NCBI GenBank assembly: GCA_017618115.1
Contig: JAFZUX010000013.1
Coordinates: forward strand, 62,001-126,000
DNA: 64,000 nt
Direction of reading: 5' to 3'
Origin: Bacteroidales bacterium
Lineage (GTDB): Bacteria > Bacteroidota > Bacteroidia > Bacteroidales > UBA932
Both the position numbers and the translations under genes were made by a program. This document shows positions 1-7,878 of this stretch, in pieces. The stretch's first letter is position 1, and each line of letters opens with the position of its first letter. The notes beneath the pieces are model-generated. The model was not told the DNA's origin. It saw only the letters and a program-made list of their open reading frames with translations, and ran no database searches.

Positions 1-621
1 ATTGTTTTTACGGGAGATATAGTCTCAAGACAGAGTAAAGAACTTGCTCCTTTTACAGATATTCTCTCCCGCTTAAAGTCTCGTTACGGTGTCATTTCCG
101 TTTTAGGCAATCACGATTATGCAATCTACGGCCCACTGAGAAAGAACCCTACCTCTGTTGTAAAAGATAAGAACAAATTGGTTGAAACGGAACGCAACAT
201 GGGCTGGCAAGTGCTTTTGAATGAGAATATTATCATAGGAGATTCTACCTCAGGTCTTGCAATAGCCGGAGTGGAAAATGAGGGCAAAATTGGAGGTATT
301 CACCTGGCAGATTTGGATAAGGCAATGGAGGGCGTTCCCTCAAATTGTTACACCATTCTTCTCTCTCATGACCCCTGGTTCTGGAGACACAAAGTGTTGG
401 GAAAAACAGAGATTCCGCTCACTCTCTCAGGCCATACACACGGTGGTCATTTCAGAATAGGCAAGTTCTCATTTGCAAGGTGGATGGTTGGTCCTTACTG
501 GGGCGGCCTCTATAAAGAGGGCAATCAGCAACTCTTTGTCTCTACGGGAATTGGAGGTATGATACGCTTCCGCCTTGGTGCCTGGCCTGAAATTGATGTC
601 ATTACCCTGCACAAGGAATAG
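1..621 (+). CDS. Calcineurin-like metallophosphoesterase, 5'-truncated by the window edge
   Basis: The reading frame is open from base 1 and ends at TAG 619-621, so the N-terminus lies outside the window. The visible part carries metallophosphoesterase signatures: TGDI near the start (a metal-binding GD), GNHDY about 36 residues on, a His in SHDP, and GHTHGG towards the C-terminus. Together these make a dinuclear metal centre. The spacing and the C-terminal GHTHGG resemble the YkuE/YaeI-like branch, membrane-associated phosphoesterases of which some act on UDP-sugar lipids. The substrate cannot be read from the sequence. An internal ATG at 199 or a GTG-type start at 178 is not the true start, because conserved motifs lie upstream of both. 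Confidence 0.9.
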   Translation: MVFTGDIVSRQSKELAPFTDILSRLKSRYGVISVLGNHDYAIYGPLRKNPTSVVKDKNKLVETERNMGWQVLLNENIIIGDSTSGLAIAGVENEGKIGGIHLADLDKAMEGVPSNCYTILLSHDPWFWRHKVLGKTEIPLTLSGHTHGGHFRIGKFSFARWMVGPYWGGLYKEGNQQLFVSTGIGGMIRFRLGAWPEIDVITLHKE

Positions 622-815
622 CTATTGGAACAGAAGTGGAGAGTATTGGAGACTTTTTGGTAATTTATCGAAGTTTGGTCAGTAAAATGGCTCAGGTTGG
701 ATATACCATCAATGTAGTTTCAGCCATTGATTGGCTTATTCAACCGGAACATTAGATTTTTTGTTAAGAGTTTATAATTCTGTGGAATAAATCACTAGAA
801 ACTATATCATTTATA

Positions 816-823
816 TATATTTG
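816..823 (+). promoter_or_regulatory. Candidate -7 box (TATATTTG) for the 846 gene pair
   Basis: TATATTTG matches the Bacteroidota TAnnTTTG -7 consensus, 22 bases before the ATG at 846. No convincing TTG -33 element is seen at the usual spacing. The rest of 622-845 holds no gene, apart from a possible esterase 3' remnant described under findings. Confidence 0.55.
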
Positions 824-845
824 TACGGAATTAGCATTTGGTCGT

Positions 846-2603
846 ATGTTTAGAGGAAAATTGCATATAATCTTGTTGTTACTCTCCTTTTTTACTATTT
901 CTTGTGATAGATTATTTGATCAAAGAATAGTGACAAGGGATAGCCACTTTTCAGACACAGTTCAAAGTCAAAGTGGTCTTAATTATCTTCCAATAGACTT
1001 ATTAAAATACAATCAGAATGCAAAAACCAAAAGTTCTGGATATTCTTTTCAAGAGTTTAATATAGACTCTCTTATTTATTATGAGGGTGTTAAACAGAAG
1101 TACTATGAAGATTGCAAGTGGGTTTATACAGAATTTCCATTAAGGATTAATGGGAATCTATATGCATCTCTAACGAACAAGACTAAGATAGGTGTAGAAG
1201 ATTCCCTAGTATCTATTAAGTGTTATCTCATTAATGCAGACAATATAGATCAGGGGAATCATTATGAATATTTTGCAACCATAATTCCAACAAAGAGGTA
1301 TTCTGACAGTCATACTTTGTTTTCTTTTCTGGAGAAACCTAACTTTTGTGGAGTAATTTTGTATTCAAATCCCGATGGCTCTTTCATAAGAAGCGAATAT
1401 TATGATAAGGGACAAATTTTGTTTACTACGTTAAAGCCAGCGGATAGCCCTAATACAAAATCGTTTACAAAGTCAAATGATGATAATTATTATTGGGATC
1501 TAGGCTATCTCAATTCTATAACAGTTTTTCCGAATTCCAGTTCCAATTGTAGTCTTGAGGATTTTAGACAATTTATCAGTGAATACCTGGAACAATTTAG
1601 AGTCATTTCTCTAGAAATGGTTCCTGAAATGAATTATATTGAAGGAAATGAAGGAGGAGGTTCTCCTGCCCACAATAATGAAACATATTGTATTATCAAC
1701 TACAGAATAAACCAATGTAATAATTCCGCAACAGTCTCAAGATATGTAGAAAAGGGAAACGATTTTGCTGTAGATGCCCCTTTGGGTTCATATTCATGTA
1801 TGTTTATGTGTTGGGTGTCTTCTCCAAATACTTATTCTACTAACTCAAATGTTGTTATGATTGAGAATGTACAAGAGAATGAAATAACTCTGGAAGCTAA
1901 ATATACATCTCCAACCCATAACCCAGAGTGTTATGAACTTATGCAAACATTGGCACAATCTGGCAGATTGTTATTGCTGGGCTGTGTTTTTGATAATTTC
2001 AGTAGTCTGTATGAATACATTTGCACCTTTGATGGTGACAGTATTTATACCAATAATGGCTCAAATAATTATTCTCAAGTAACAATTCCAGACAGCACTT
2101 CAGTTAAGAGTATCTCTCACACTCATAATCATGGTTTTTTCCCATTTCCAAGTGGTACAGATTTTATCCAAATATGTAAAAGTTTGATAGACAATAATTA
2201 CTATCCTTTTTTCACATATGATATAACAACCTCTTTAGGCGGTGGTAGTTTTAGAACAATGATGATATCTGTGGAAAATCGTGCTTTATTTATTCAAAAG
2301 ATTATGAATAAATCTCTTGAAGAACTAGAGCTAAAGTATACCAAAAAGTTCCAAGATCTCTTAGTATACAACCATCATTATTATGAAAATCCTCAGATAC
2401 ATGCAGAAGATTATTATAATGTATTGTTAAGTTTTCTTCAGGAATTCGGTCTGACTCTAGACATAGCGGATTCAGTATTAGACCAAAATATTCATAAACT
2501 GTATTGGAGCGAATATGACCCCAAAAGAGGATCACATTTCATCGCCAACACCTCATATGATATGAATACGCTAAAAAACTGTTTTACAACATTTTCAAAT
2601 TAG
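846..2603 (+). CDS. Large secreted lipoprotein with a JAMM-like C-terminal motif, family not recognised
   Basis: A 585-residue protein with a lipoprotein signal (hydrophobic stretch then TISC, Cys about residue 20), so it should be a surface or periplasmic lipoprotein. The first ~350 residues look like beta-rich repeated segments and I recognise no named family. Near residues 425-439 it has HTHNHGFFPFPSGTD, which resembles the JAMM/MPN metalloprotease core (HxH, then Ser and Asp), but the spacing differs by one from the canonical HxH-x7-SxxD. E394-region LYEY could supply the upstream Glu. Composition is clearly AT-richer than the flanking genes, which suggests acquisition. Eight bases separate it from the next gene, so the two probably form an operon. 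The metalloprotease-like fold is inference. Confidence 0.6.
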   Translation: MFRGKLHIILLLLSFFTISCDRLFDQRIVTRDSHFSDTVQSQSGLNYLPIDLLKYNQNAKTKSSGYSFQEFNIDSLIYYEGVKQKYYEDCKWVYTEFPLRINGNLYASLTNKTKIGVEDSLVSIKCYLINADNIDQGNHYEYFATIIPTKRYSDSHTLFSFLEKPNFCGVILYSNPDGSFIRSEYYDKGQILFTTLKPADSPNTKSFTKSNDDNYYWDLGYLNSITVFPNSSSNCSLEDFRQFISEYLEQFRVISLEMVPEMNYIEGNEGGGSPAHNNETYCIINYRINQCNNSATVSRYVEKGNDFAVDAPLGSYSCMFMCWVSSPNTYSTNSNVVMIENVQENEITLEAKYTSPTHNPECYELMQTLAQSGRLLLLGCVFDNFSSLYEYICTFDGDSIYTNNGSNNYSQVTIPDSTSVKSISHTHNHGFFPFPSGTDFIQICKSLIDNNYYPFFTYDITTSLGGGSFRTMMISVENRALFIQKIMNKSLEELELKYTKKFQDLLVYNHHYYENPQIHAEDYYNVLLSFLQEFGLTLDIADSVLDQNIHKLYWSEYDPKRGSHFIANTSYDMNTLKNCFTTFSN

Positions 2604-2610
2604 TATTAGT

Positions 2611-3237
2611 ATGAGAAAAATTTTGTTTATTGTGATAAGCCTTTTAGTGAGTGTTTTGACCTCTTCAGAACTGTTTGGTCAACTGGATTTCAATCCTCCG
2701 GGTGTTCAGTCTAATTCTTTGGACAGCGCCAAAGTTGCTTATCAGGGCACATGGCAATTTGTAGATACGCTCACAAACATAGAGTTTAATGTTAAGTTAA
2801 AGGCCTTCAATTCAGTCAGTCTTTCCGGTACGAATAGTATCGTTTTTTTGGGAGTCTATTCTTTAAAACAGAATGGGATTGTTATTGAAGATAATACTAG
2901 TTTGATGACACCTCTCTTAAGTCATGTTGATATAGATGATGCTTTAGAATTAATGTCATCATCTTTTCCGCCATTATGGGGGATTTTGTTGCCCTATGAA
3001 ACATTCCACACAGATGCTTCATTTACCTTGAGAGATAGAACTTCAGGTGGTGTGGCTCGTTCATTCTATATATTACCGGACTCTCTCAGTGCATCAAACA
3101 ACAGGTTGCATTGGAATGTTGATAACAAACTCAACAATGACTTTAATACTTGTATAGTCTCTTATCTAAATCAAAATACAGAGCTATCAGTTCCTAGACA
3201 GTGTGTTCTTGTAAGAGTCTCTTACTCTGTGGAATAA
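2611..3237 (+). CDS. Secreted hypothetical protein, partner of the upstream lipoprotein
   Basis: A 208-residue protein with a clear Sec signal peptide (MRKILFIVISLLVSVLTSSE, cleavage probably after LFG). The mature part has alternating polar and hydrophobic residues, suggesting a beta-sandwich, and no catalytic motif I recognise. It starts seven bases after the stop of the 585-residue lipoprotein and shares its AT-rich composition, so the two were probably acquired and are expressed together. Function unknown. Confidence 0.6.
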   Translation: MRKILFIVISLLVSVLTSSELFGQLDFNPPGVQSNSLDSAKVAYQGTWQFVDTLTNIEFNVKLKAFNSVSLSGTNSIVFLGVYSLKQNGIVIEDNTSLMTPLLSHVDIDDALELMSSSFPPLWGILLPYETFHTDASFTLRDRTSGGVARSFYILPDSLSASNNRLHWNVDNKLNNDFNTCIVSYLNQNTELSVPRQCVLVRVSYSVE

Positions 3238-3262
3238 AGAGAGTGTGAGGGGGCGTCGGCTG

Positions 3263-4438
3263 TTATTGGAACAGCAGTGGTAGGAATTCCTCTAAGTAGA
3301 TTCTCCAGTTGGTCCAGACGTGGCCGCCTGAGGTCTCGTTGTAACTGTACTGAAGGTTGTTATTGTTGAGAAGTGTTCTAAGTTTGTCTACCTGCGGTTT
3401 GTAAGGGTCTTTATCACCAACACCAATCCAATATAGCGGAGCCTTTTCAAACTGAGTTTTCAGTTTCTGTTCAAAATTTATGTAAATCTCTGAAAGTTCG
3501 CAACCTGTCTTGTTTGCCGGCTGGGCAATTGAAGGGTCCAGAACCGGGGAGAAAAGGCCAACATAACCAAAGAGTTTTGGGTTGTTGGCGGAGATGTAAA
3601 TTGAGTGGAAGCCGCCCATGCTCAGGCCGCCTATTGCTCTTGAATCTTTGGATTTTTTAACCCTGTAATTGCTCTCTACAAATGAGATTATCTCATTGAA
3701 ACTTGCTTCAAACTCTCCGTTCATTGTTCTTGGAGGGAAGAAGGTTGGAAGTATGTAACTGTCTGATCCTTCCAGCGGTGCAGATTGCTGAGAAACGTTT
3801 CCGTTAGGCATCACAACAATCATAGGCTTTACCTTTCCCTGGCTTATAAGGTTATCCATTATCTGAGCCATTCTTCCAAAGCCCAGCCAGGAATCTTCAT
3901 CCTGTCCCGCTCCGTGAAGAAGATAGAAGACCGGATACTTTTTGCTGCCGCGCGGGTTATATCCCGGAGGAGTATAGATACTCATTCTGCGGCTGTTGCT
4001 GAATGAAGCGGAAGGGTACCATACCTTTGCAACCGAGCCGTGAGGCACATCTTTATTTACATAGTTCCTAGTCCTTTCTCCGTTGATAATAAAGATGTTA
4101 TAGAAGGAGGCGCAGTTTCTCCAAACGAATATGTTGTATGGATCCTCAACTCTGTTTCCATTAATGAAATAGGAGTAGGTGTAGATCTCAGGCTCCAGAG
4201 GTTTCTCCGTTGTGTATACCCATACACCGTTCTCTCCCCTCTGCATTTTTTGATGGCGCTTGTTGTCCGGTAGGAAATCTCCGTCTACAAAAACAGAGTC
4301 TGCCGTAGGAGCGGCAAAATGGAAGGTTACGGTATTATCCTGGTTTATTGTGGGTTCCGGCTGAGTCCTCTCCGTCTGAGCAAAGAGAGAAACTGCAACC
4401 AACAGAGTTACAACACTAAGGAGAAACCTTTTTAACAT
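3263..4438 (-). CDS. Secreted CE1-type esterase (esterase D / feruloyl esterase family)
   Basis: A 391-residue protein with a signal peptide ending near residue 20 (SLFAQ). Residues ~30-120 form an E-set/CBM48-like domain (FVDGDFLP...). The alpha/beta-hydrolase follows: HGAGQDEDSW oxyanion region near 175, nucleophile Ser273 in GLSMGG, Asp in GVGDKDPY and His in GGHVW near the C-terminus. Family CE1 enzymes of this architecture deacylate plant polysaccharides or xylo-oligosaccharides; the exact ester is unknown. It begins three bases after the Dut-MurF stop and is the last gene of a four-gene minus-strand operon, an odd place for a glycan esterase. Confidence 0.85.
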   Translation of the reverse strand: MLKRFLLSVVTLLVAVSLFAQTERTQPEPTINQDNTVTFHFAAPTADSVFVDGDFLPDNKRHQKMQRGENGVWVYTTEKPLEPEIYTYSYFINGNRVEDPYNIFVWRNCASFYNIFIINGERTRNYVNKDVPHGSVAKVWYPSASFSNSRRMSIYTPPGYNPRGSKKYPVFYLLHGAGQDEDSWLGFGRMAQIMDNLISQGKVKPMIVVMPNGNVSQQSAPLEGSDSYILPTFFPPRTMNGEFEASFNEIISFVESNYRVKKSKDSRAIGGLSMGGFHSIYISANNPKLFGYVGLFSPVLDPSIAQPANKTGCELSEIYINFEQKLKTQFEKAPLYWIGVGDKDPYKPQVDKLRTLLNNNNLQYSYNETSGGHVWTNWRIYLEEFLPLLFQ

Positions 4439-4441
4439 GGC

Positions 4442-6319
4442 CTATAACAAATCAAACAGTTTTTCCAAACCCACACTGTGTGAGCCCTTTATAAGCACGG
4501 TGCAACCTTTTAACGGATTCTCTTTAAGGAAGTCTGAAGCCTCCGCAGTAGATGGGAAGGTCTTAACATCCACCTTGTCCTTTGCCTGTTTTATTGCAGA
4601 GGATTTTTTGGAGAATAGTTCATTGTATGCCTTGGTAAATTCCTCTCCAACAAGCAGAATCTTTGAAGGCAACATCTTAAGAGCTGTATCCAAAATATCT
4701 TTGTGCTCCTTCTGAGACTCCCTGCCCAGCTCTCTCATATCTCCAAGAATCAGCACCTTCCCCCCCTTCATTGAGCGTGAAGTCTGCAGAGTCTCAAAGC
4801 TGTTGAGAGAGCACTTCATACTTGTAGGGTTGGCGTTGTAGGTATCTTTGATGAGAATGTTGCTCTTGGTCTTTGTCATCTGAGAGCGGTTATTGGATGG
4901 AACATAGGCACCAATTGCTCTGATTGCATCTGCTGTAGGGATTGCAAAGTAGGTTCCTATGCAGAGAGCCGCAAGAACGTTGTCACTGTTGTAACCGCCT
5001 ATGAGGTTGGTCTTTACCGTTATCATTTTTCCCTCCTTTGATGAGCCGGTAGGGTCTGCAATCTCCATCTTAAGGAACGGATCCTTGTCACTTCCAGGGA
5101 TGATGTAGGCGCAGTTGCTGGTAACTCCGTAAGGCACAATCTGGAGGTTAGGTCTTTTCTCCGCCATCTTTACAAGTATAGGATTGTCTGTATTAACAAA
5201 GGCTATCTTCTTGTATTCCTGTAGGTTATCATAGAGTTCGCCCTTTGCCTTCATAACTCCCTCCAATGAACCGAATCCCTGTAGGTGAGCCTTACCTATG
5301 GTTGTTATAAGACCGAATGAAGGACAGACAATAGAGGAGAGAGTTGCAATATCCTTTGGATGAGAAGCACCCATCTCCACAACAGCAACCTCAGTATCCT
5401 TATCAATTCTTAAGAGTGTGAGCGGAACTCCAATATCATTGTTAAAGTTGCCCTCTGTTGCTACAACTTTATATCTTGTTGAAAGAACGGCATTTATGAG
5501 TTCCTTGGTAGTGGTCTTTCCGTTGGTTCCGGTTAGTCCTATTACCGGAATCTTAAACTGCAGACGGTGATGTTTTGCCAACAGTTGCAGAGTCTTAAGA
5601 GAACTATCTACCAGAATCACTCTCTTAGGGAACTTCTTTCTGGCCTCTTTAGCCATCTTGGCATTGTCTGTAACAACGTATGCAGCACCGCCCTCCAAAG
5701 CCTTTACTATAAACTCGTTACCGTCAAAGTTCTCTCCCTTTAAAGCAAAGAAGATGCACCCCTCAGTAAGTTTTCTGGTATCTGTGCAGAGACCGCTGCA
5801 TTTCTGATAAACCGTGTAGAGTTTTACAATATCCGCCTTACCGTTGGCATTGCTTATCTTGGAGGCGGATATATTGTTTGCCTTGATACCCAGACCGGTA
5901 GAGCCAAATCCTCCCTCTCCTCTCAGAGTCTCGTCCAACTTATCTACCACACTCCACTGCACCTGCTGATATTTTGCAATAACCATCTGTGCAACTCTCT
6001 CACCCGGCTTGATTACAAACTCCTCCTTTGAGAGGTTTACCAGTATTACCTTTATCTCTCCGCGATAGTCTGCATCAATGGTCCCGGGAGCGTTAGCCAC
6101 TGTAATACCGTATTTTGCAGCCAGTCCGCTGCGTGGTCTTATCTGTGCCTCATACCCTTGCGGCAGTTCAATGAAGAGCCCTGTAGGAACTAGACATCTC
6201 TCAAGCGGAGCCAGCGTTATAGGAGCATCTATGTTTGCATTAAGATCCATACCCGCAGACATAGGTGTTGCGTATTTTGGAGTAGGGTAGTTGGAGTTGT
6301 TTACAATCTTTACAATCAT
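4442..6319 (-). CDS. Fusion of dUTP diphosphatase (Dut) and UDP-MurNAc-tripeptide D-Ala-D-Ala ligase (MurF)
   Basis: One uninterrupted 625-codon frame encodes two complete enzymes. Residues 1-143 are a trimeric-type dUTPase with all five motifs: AGMDLNA (22-28), [10 protein letters not shown] (62-71), [10 protein letters not shown] (79-88), GERVAQ (106-111) and [10 protein letters not shown] (133-142). It hydrolyses dUTP to dUMP. After a ~20-residue Asn/Ser/Lys linker, MurF runs from about 165: TDTRK at 179-183, P-loop [10 protein letters not shown] near 264-273, then EMGASHP, NRSQ and [10 protein letters not shown]. MurF adds D-Ala-D-Ala to the UDP-MurNAc tripeptide in the cytoplasm. MurF has no Met at its own beginning. 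The gene overlaps the upstream flippase by four bases (ATGA). A flippase-dut order is, to my knowledge, common in Bacteroidales, which suggests murF joined dut at this locus. Confidence 0.93.
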   Translation of the reverse strand: MIVKIVNNSNYPTPKYATPMSAGMDLNANIDAPITLAPLERCLVPTGLFIELPQGYEAQIRPRSGLAAKYGITVANAPGTIDADYRGEIKVILVNLSKEEFVIKPGERVAQMVIAKYQQVQWSVVDKLDETLRGEGGFGSTGLGIKANNISASKISNANGKADIVKLYTVYQKCSGLCTDTRKLTEGCIFFALKGENFDGNEFIVKALEGGAAYVVTDNAKMAKEARKKFPKRVILVDSSLKTLQLLAKHHRLQFKIPVIGLTGTNGKTTTKELINAVLSTRYKVVATEGNFNNDIGVPLTLLRIDKDTEVAVVEMGASHPKDIATLSSIVCPSFGLITTIGKAHLQGFGSLEGVMKAKGELYDNLQEYKKIAFVNTDNPILVKMAEKRPNLQIVPYGVTSNCAYIIPGSDKDPFLKMEIADPTGSSKEGKMITVKTNLIGGYNSDNVLAALCIGTYFAIPTADAIRAIGAYVPSNNRSQMTKTKSNILIKDTYNANPTSMKCSLNSFETLQTSRSMKGGKVLILGDMRELGRESQKEHKDILDTALKMLPSKILLVGEEFTKAYNELFSKKSSAIKQAKDKVDVKTFPSTAEASDFLKENPLKGCTVLIKGSHSVGLEKLFDLL

Positions 6320-7878
6320 CTTCTGATAAGTTTGAGTATATGAGTCTTTTTCTGAAGGAACACAAGAAAGGCCACCATAAGAACGGTGTTAACGGCCATC
6401 TTGAGTATCAGCATATTAGTATCTGTCAAATCCATATTTCTGCCGGTGGTTTTCTCTATACCGAACTGTATGAGTACGGAGATTAAATAGAGAATGACAC
6501 CAAAGCCTATGTACTTGATTATCTCTCTCCATCTGTATGGAATAGGGTAGTGCTTCTGCCCCAGATATGTACTTACAAAGAGCATAATCAGACAGCTTGC
6601 AAGGTGAACCCAAACGGATGCCCAGTAGGAGAAGAACGGCATAAAGATAAGGTTGCCCACAATGGTAACTCCCAGTCCCAGAAGGGTTATCACAATTGCA
6701 TACTTTGTCTCTCCGGAGAGTTTGTACCACATTGAGACGTTAAAGAGCATGCCCAAAATCATATATGAGAGCAGCATAATTGGAACGGTACCCAGAGCGC
6801 TTCTGAAATCCTTTCCCAGAATAAGTCCTATGATATCCATATAAAAGACTATTCCTAAGAAGATTAGCATACAGAAGGCTACAAAGTACTCCATCACCTT
6901 GGCGTATAATTCATTGGCTCCCTTCTCCTTATACCTGGAGAAGAAGAACGGTTCCGCCGCATATCTGAACATCTGAATAAAGAGGTTCATAATGACGGCC
7001 AGTTTTATAGCCGCCTGATATACACCTAAATCTGCCAGCCAGCCCGCACCCGTTATGCTATCCTTTACAAGGAAGCGGAACATGAAACGGTCTGCACTCT
7101 CGTTGATTATTCCCGGAAGATTAGCAATCATAAGAGGCAGAGAGTATATCATCATCTTCTTCCACAGAGATTTGTTGAAGGAGAACTTTATCCTTAGCAG
7201 ATCCGGAATGAAAAGTATGAAGCAGACAACGCAGCTCAAAAAGACCGCAAAGATTATATAGGAGAAGTGAACCGTTGTAGGAATCAGGTGACCCAGAGCA
7301 CTTTGCGGATGGCTCTTAAAGTATGCAGGCACCACAAAGAAGAGCAGCAGGTTAAAGCCCAACTCACTCAGAATCTTTATTGATTTAAAGAGCGCAAACT
7401 TTAAAGCCTTCTGTTGGTATCTCAGTCTTGCAAACAGAATTGCGGTGATTGCATCCAGAGCAAGTATTCCTCCCACATATACAATCATCTTTGAGTACCC
7501 CTCGTATCCCATTGCAGATGAGATGTTTCCTCCAAAAAGCAGAGTCATTCCAAAGAAGAAAACCGCTATTGTAGTAACAGTAGAGAGAGCGGTTGAGAAG
7601 ACCGTGTTGTTAAACTTCTCATCTTTTCCTGCATCCACTCCCTCTTTTGTGGTCACTCCCTTTGAGGCAAACTTGAAGCATCCGGTCTCCAGTCCCAATA
7701 CCAGAACCACCTGGAATACTGCAATATAGGACATAATCTCAGCGTATGAGCCGTAACCGTCCGTAGTGAGTATTCTGGTGTAGATGGGTACAAAGAAGAA
7801 GTTTATGATTCTTGCCAGAATCGTACTTAAACCGTATATGGCGGTCTCGCCTGCAAGTTTTTTCAGTGGATTAGCCAT
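6316..7878 (-). CDS. Polysaccharide/oligosaccharide flippase of the MOP superfamily
   Basis: A 520-residue polytopic membrane protein with about 12-14 hydrophobic segments. It begins with the family's typical N-terminus ([20 protein letters not shown], then [14 protein letters not shown]). Such proteins flip undecaprenyl-linked sugars across the inner membrane. It shares one base with the patatin stop upstream (TGATG) and overlaps Dut-MurF downstream, so translation is probably coupled. Placed beside MurF, it could act on an envelope polysaccharide or a peptidoglycan precursor; the sequence does not decide between these. Confidence 0.88.
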   Translation of the reverse strand: MANPLKKLAGETAIYGLSTILARIINFFFVPIYTRILTTDGYGSYAEIMSYIAVFQVVLVLGLETGCFKFASKGVTTKEGVDAGKDEKFNNTVFSTALSTVTTIAVFFFGMTLLFGGNISSAMGYEGYSKMIVYVGGILALDAITAILFARLRYQQKALKFALFKSIKILSELGFNLLLFFVVPAYFKSHPQSALGHLIPTTVHFSYIIFAVFLSCVVCFILFIPDLLRIKFSFNKSLWKKMMIYSLPLMIANLPGIINESADRFMFRFLVKDSITGAGWLADLGVYQAAIKLAVIMNLFIQMFRYAAEPFFFSRYKEKGANELYAKVMEYFVAFCMLIFLGIVFYMDIIGLILGKDFRSALGTVPIMLLSYMILGMLFNVSMWYKLSGETKYAIVITLLGLGVTIVGNLIFMPFFSYWASVWVHLASCLIMLFVSTYLGQKHYPIPYRWREIIKYIGFGVILYLISVLIQFGIEKTTGRNMDLTDTNMLILKMAVNTVLMVAFLVFLQKKTHILKLIRR

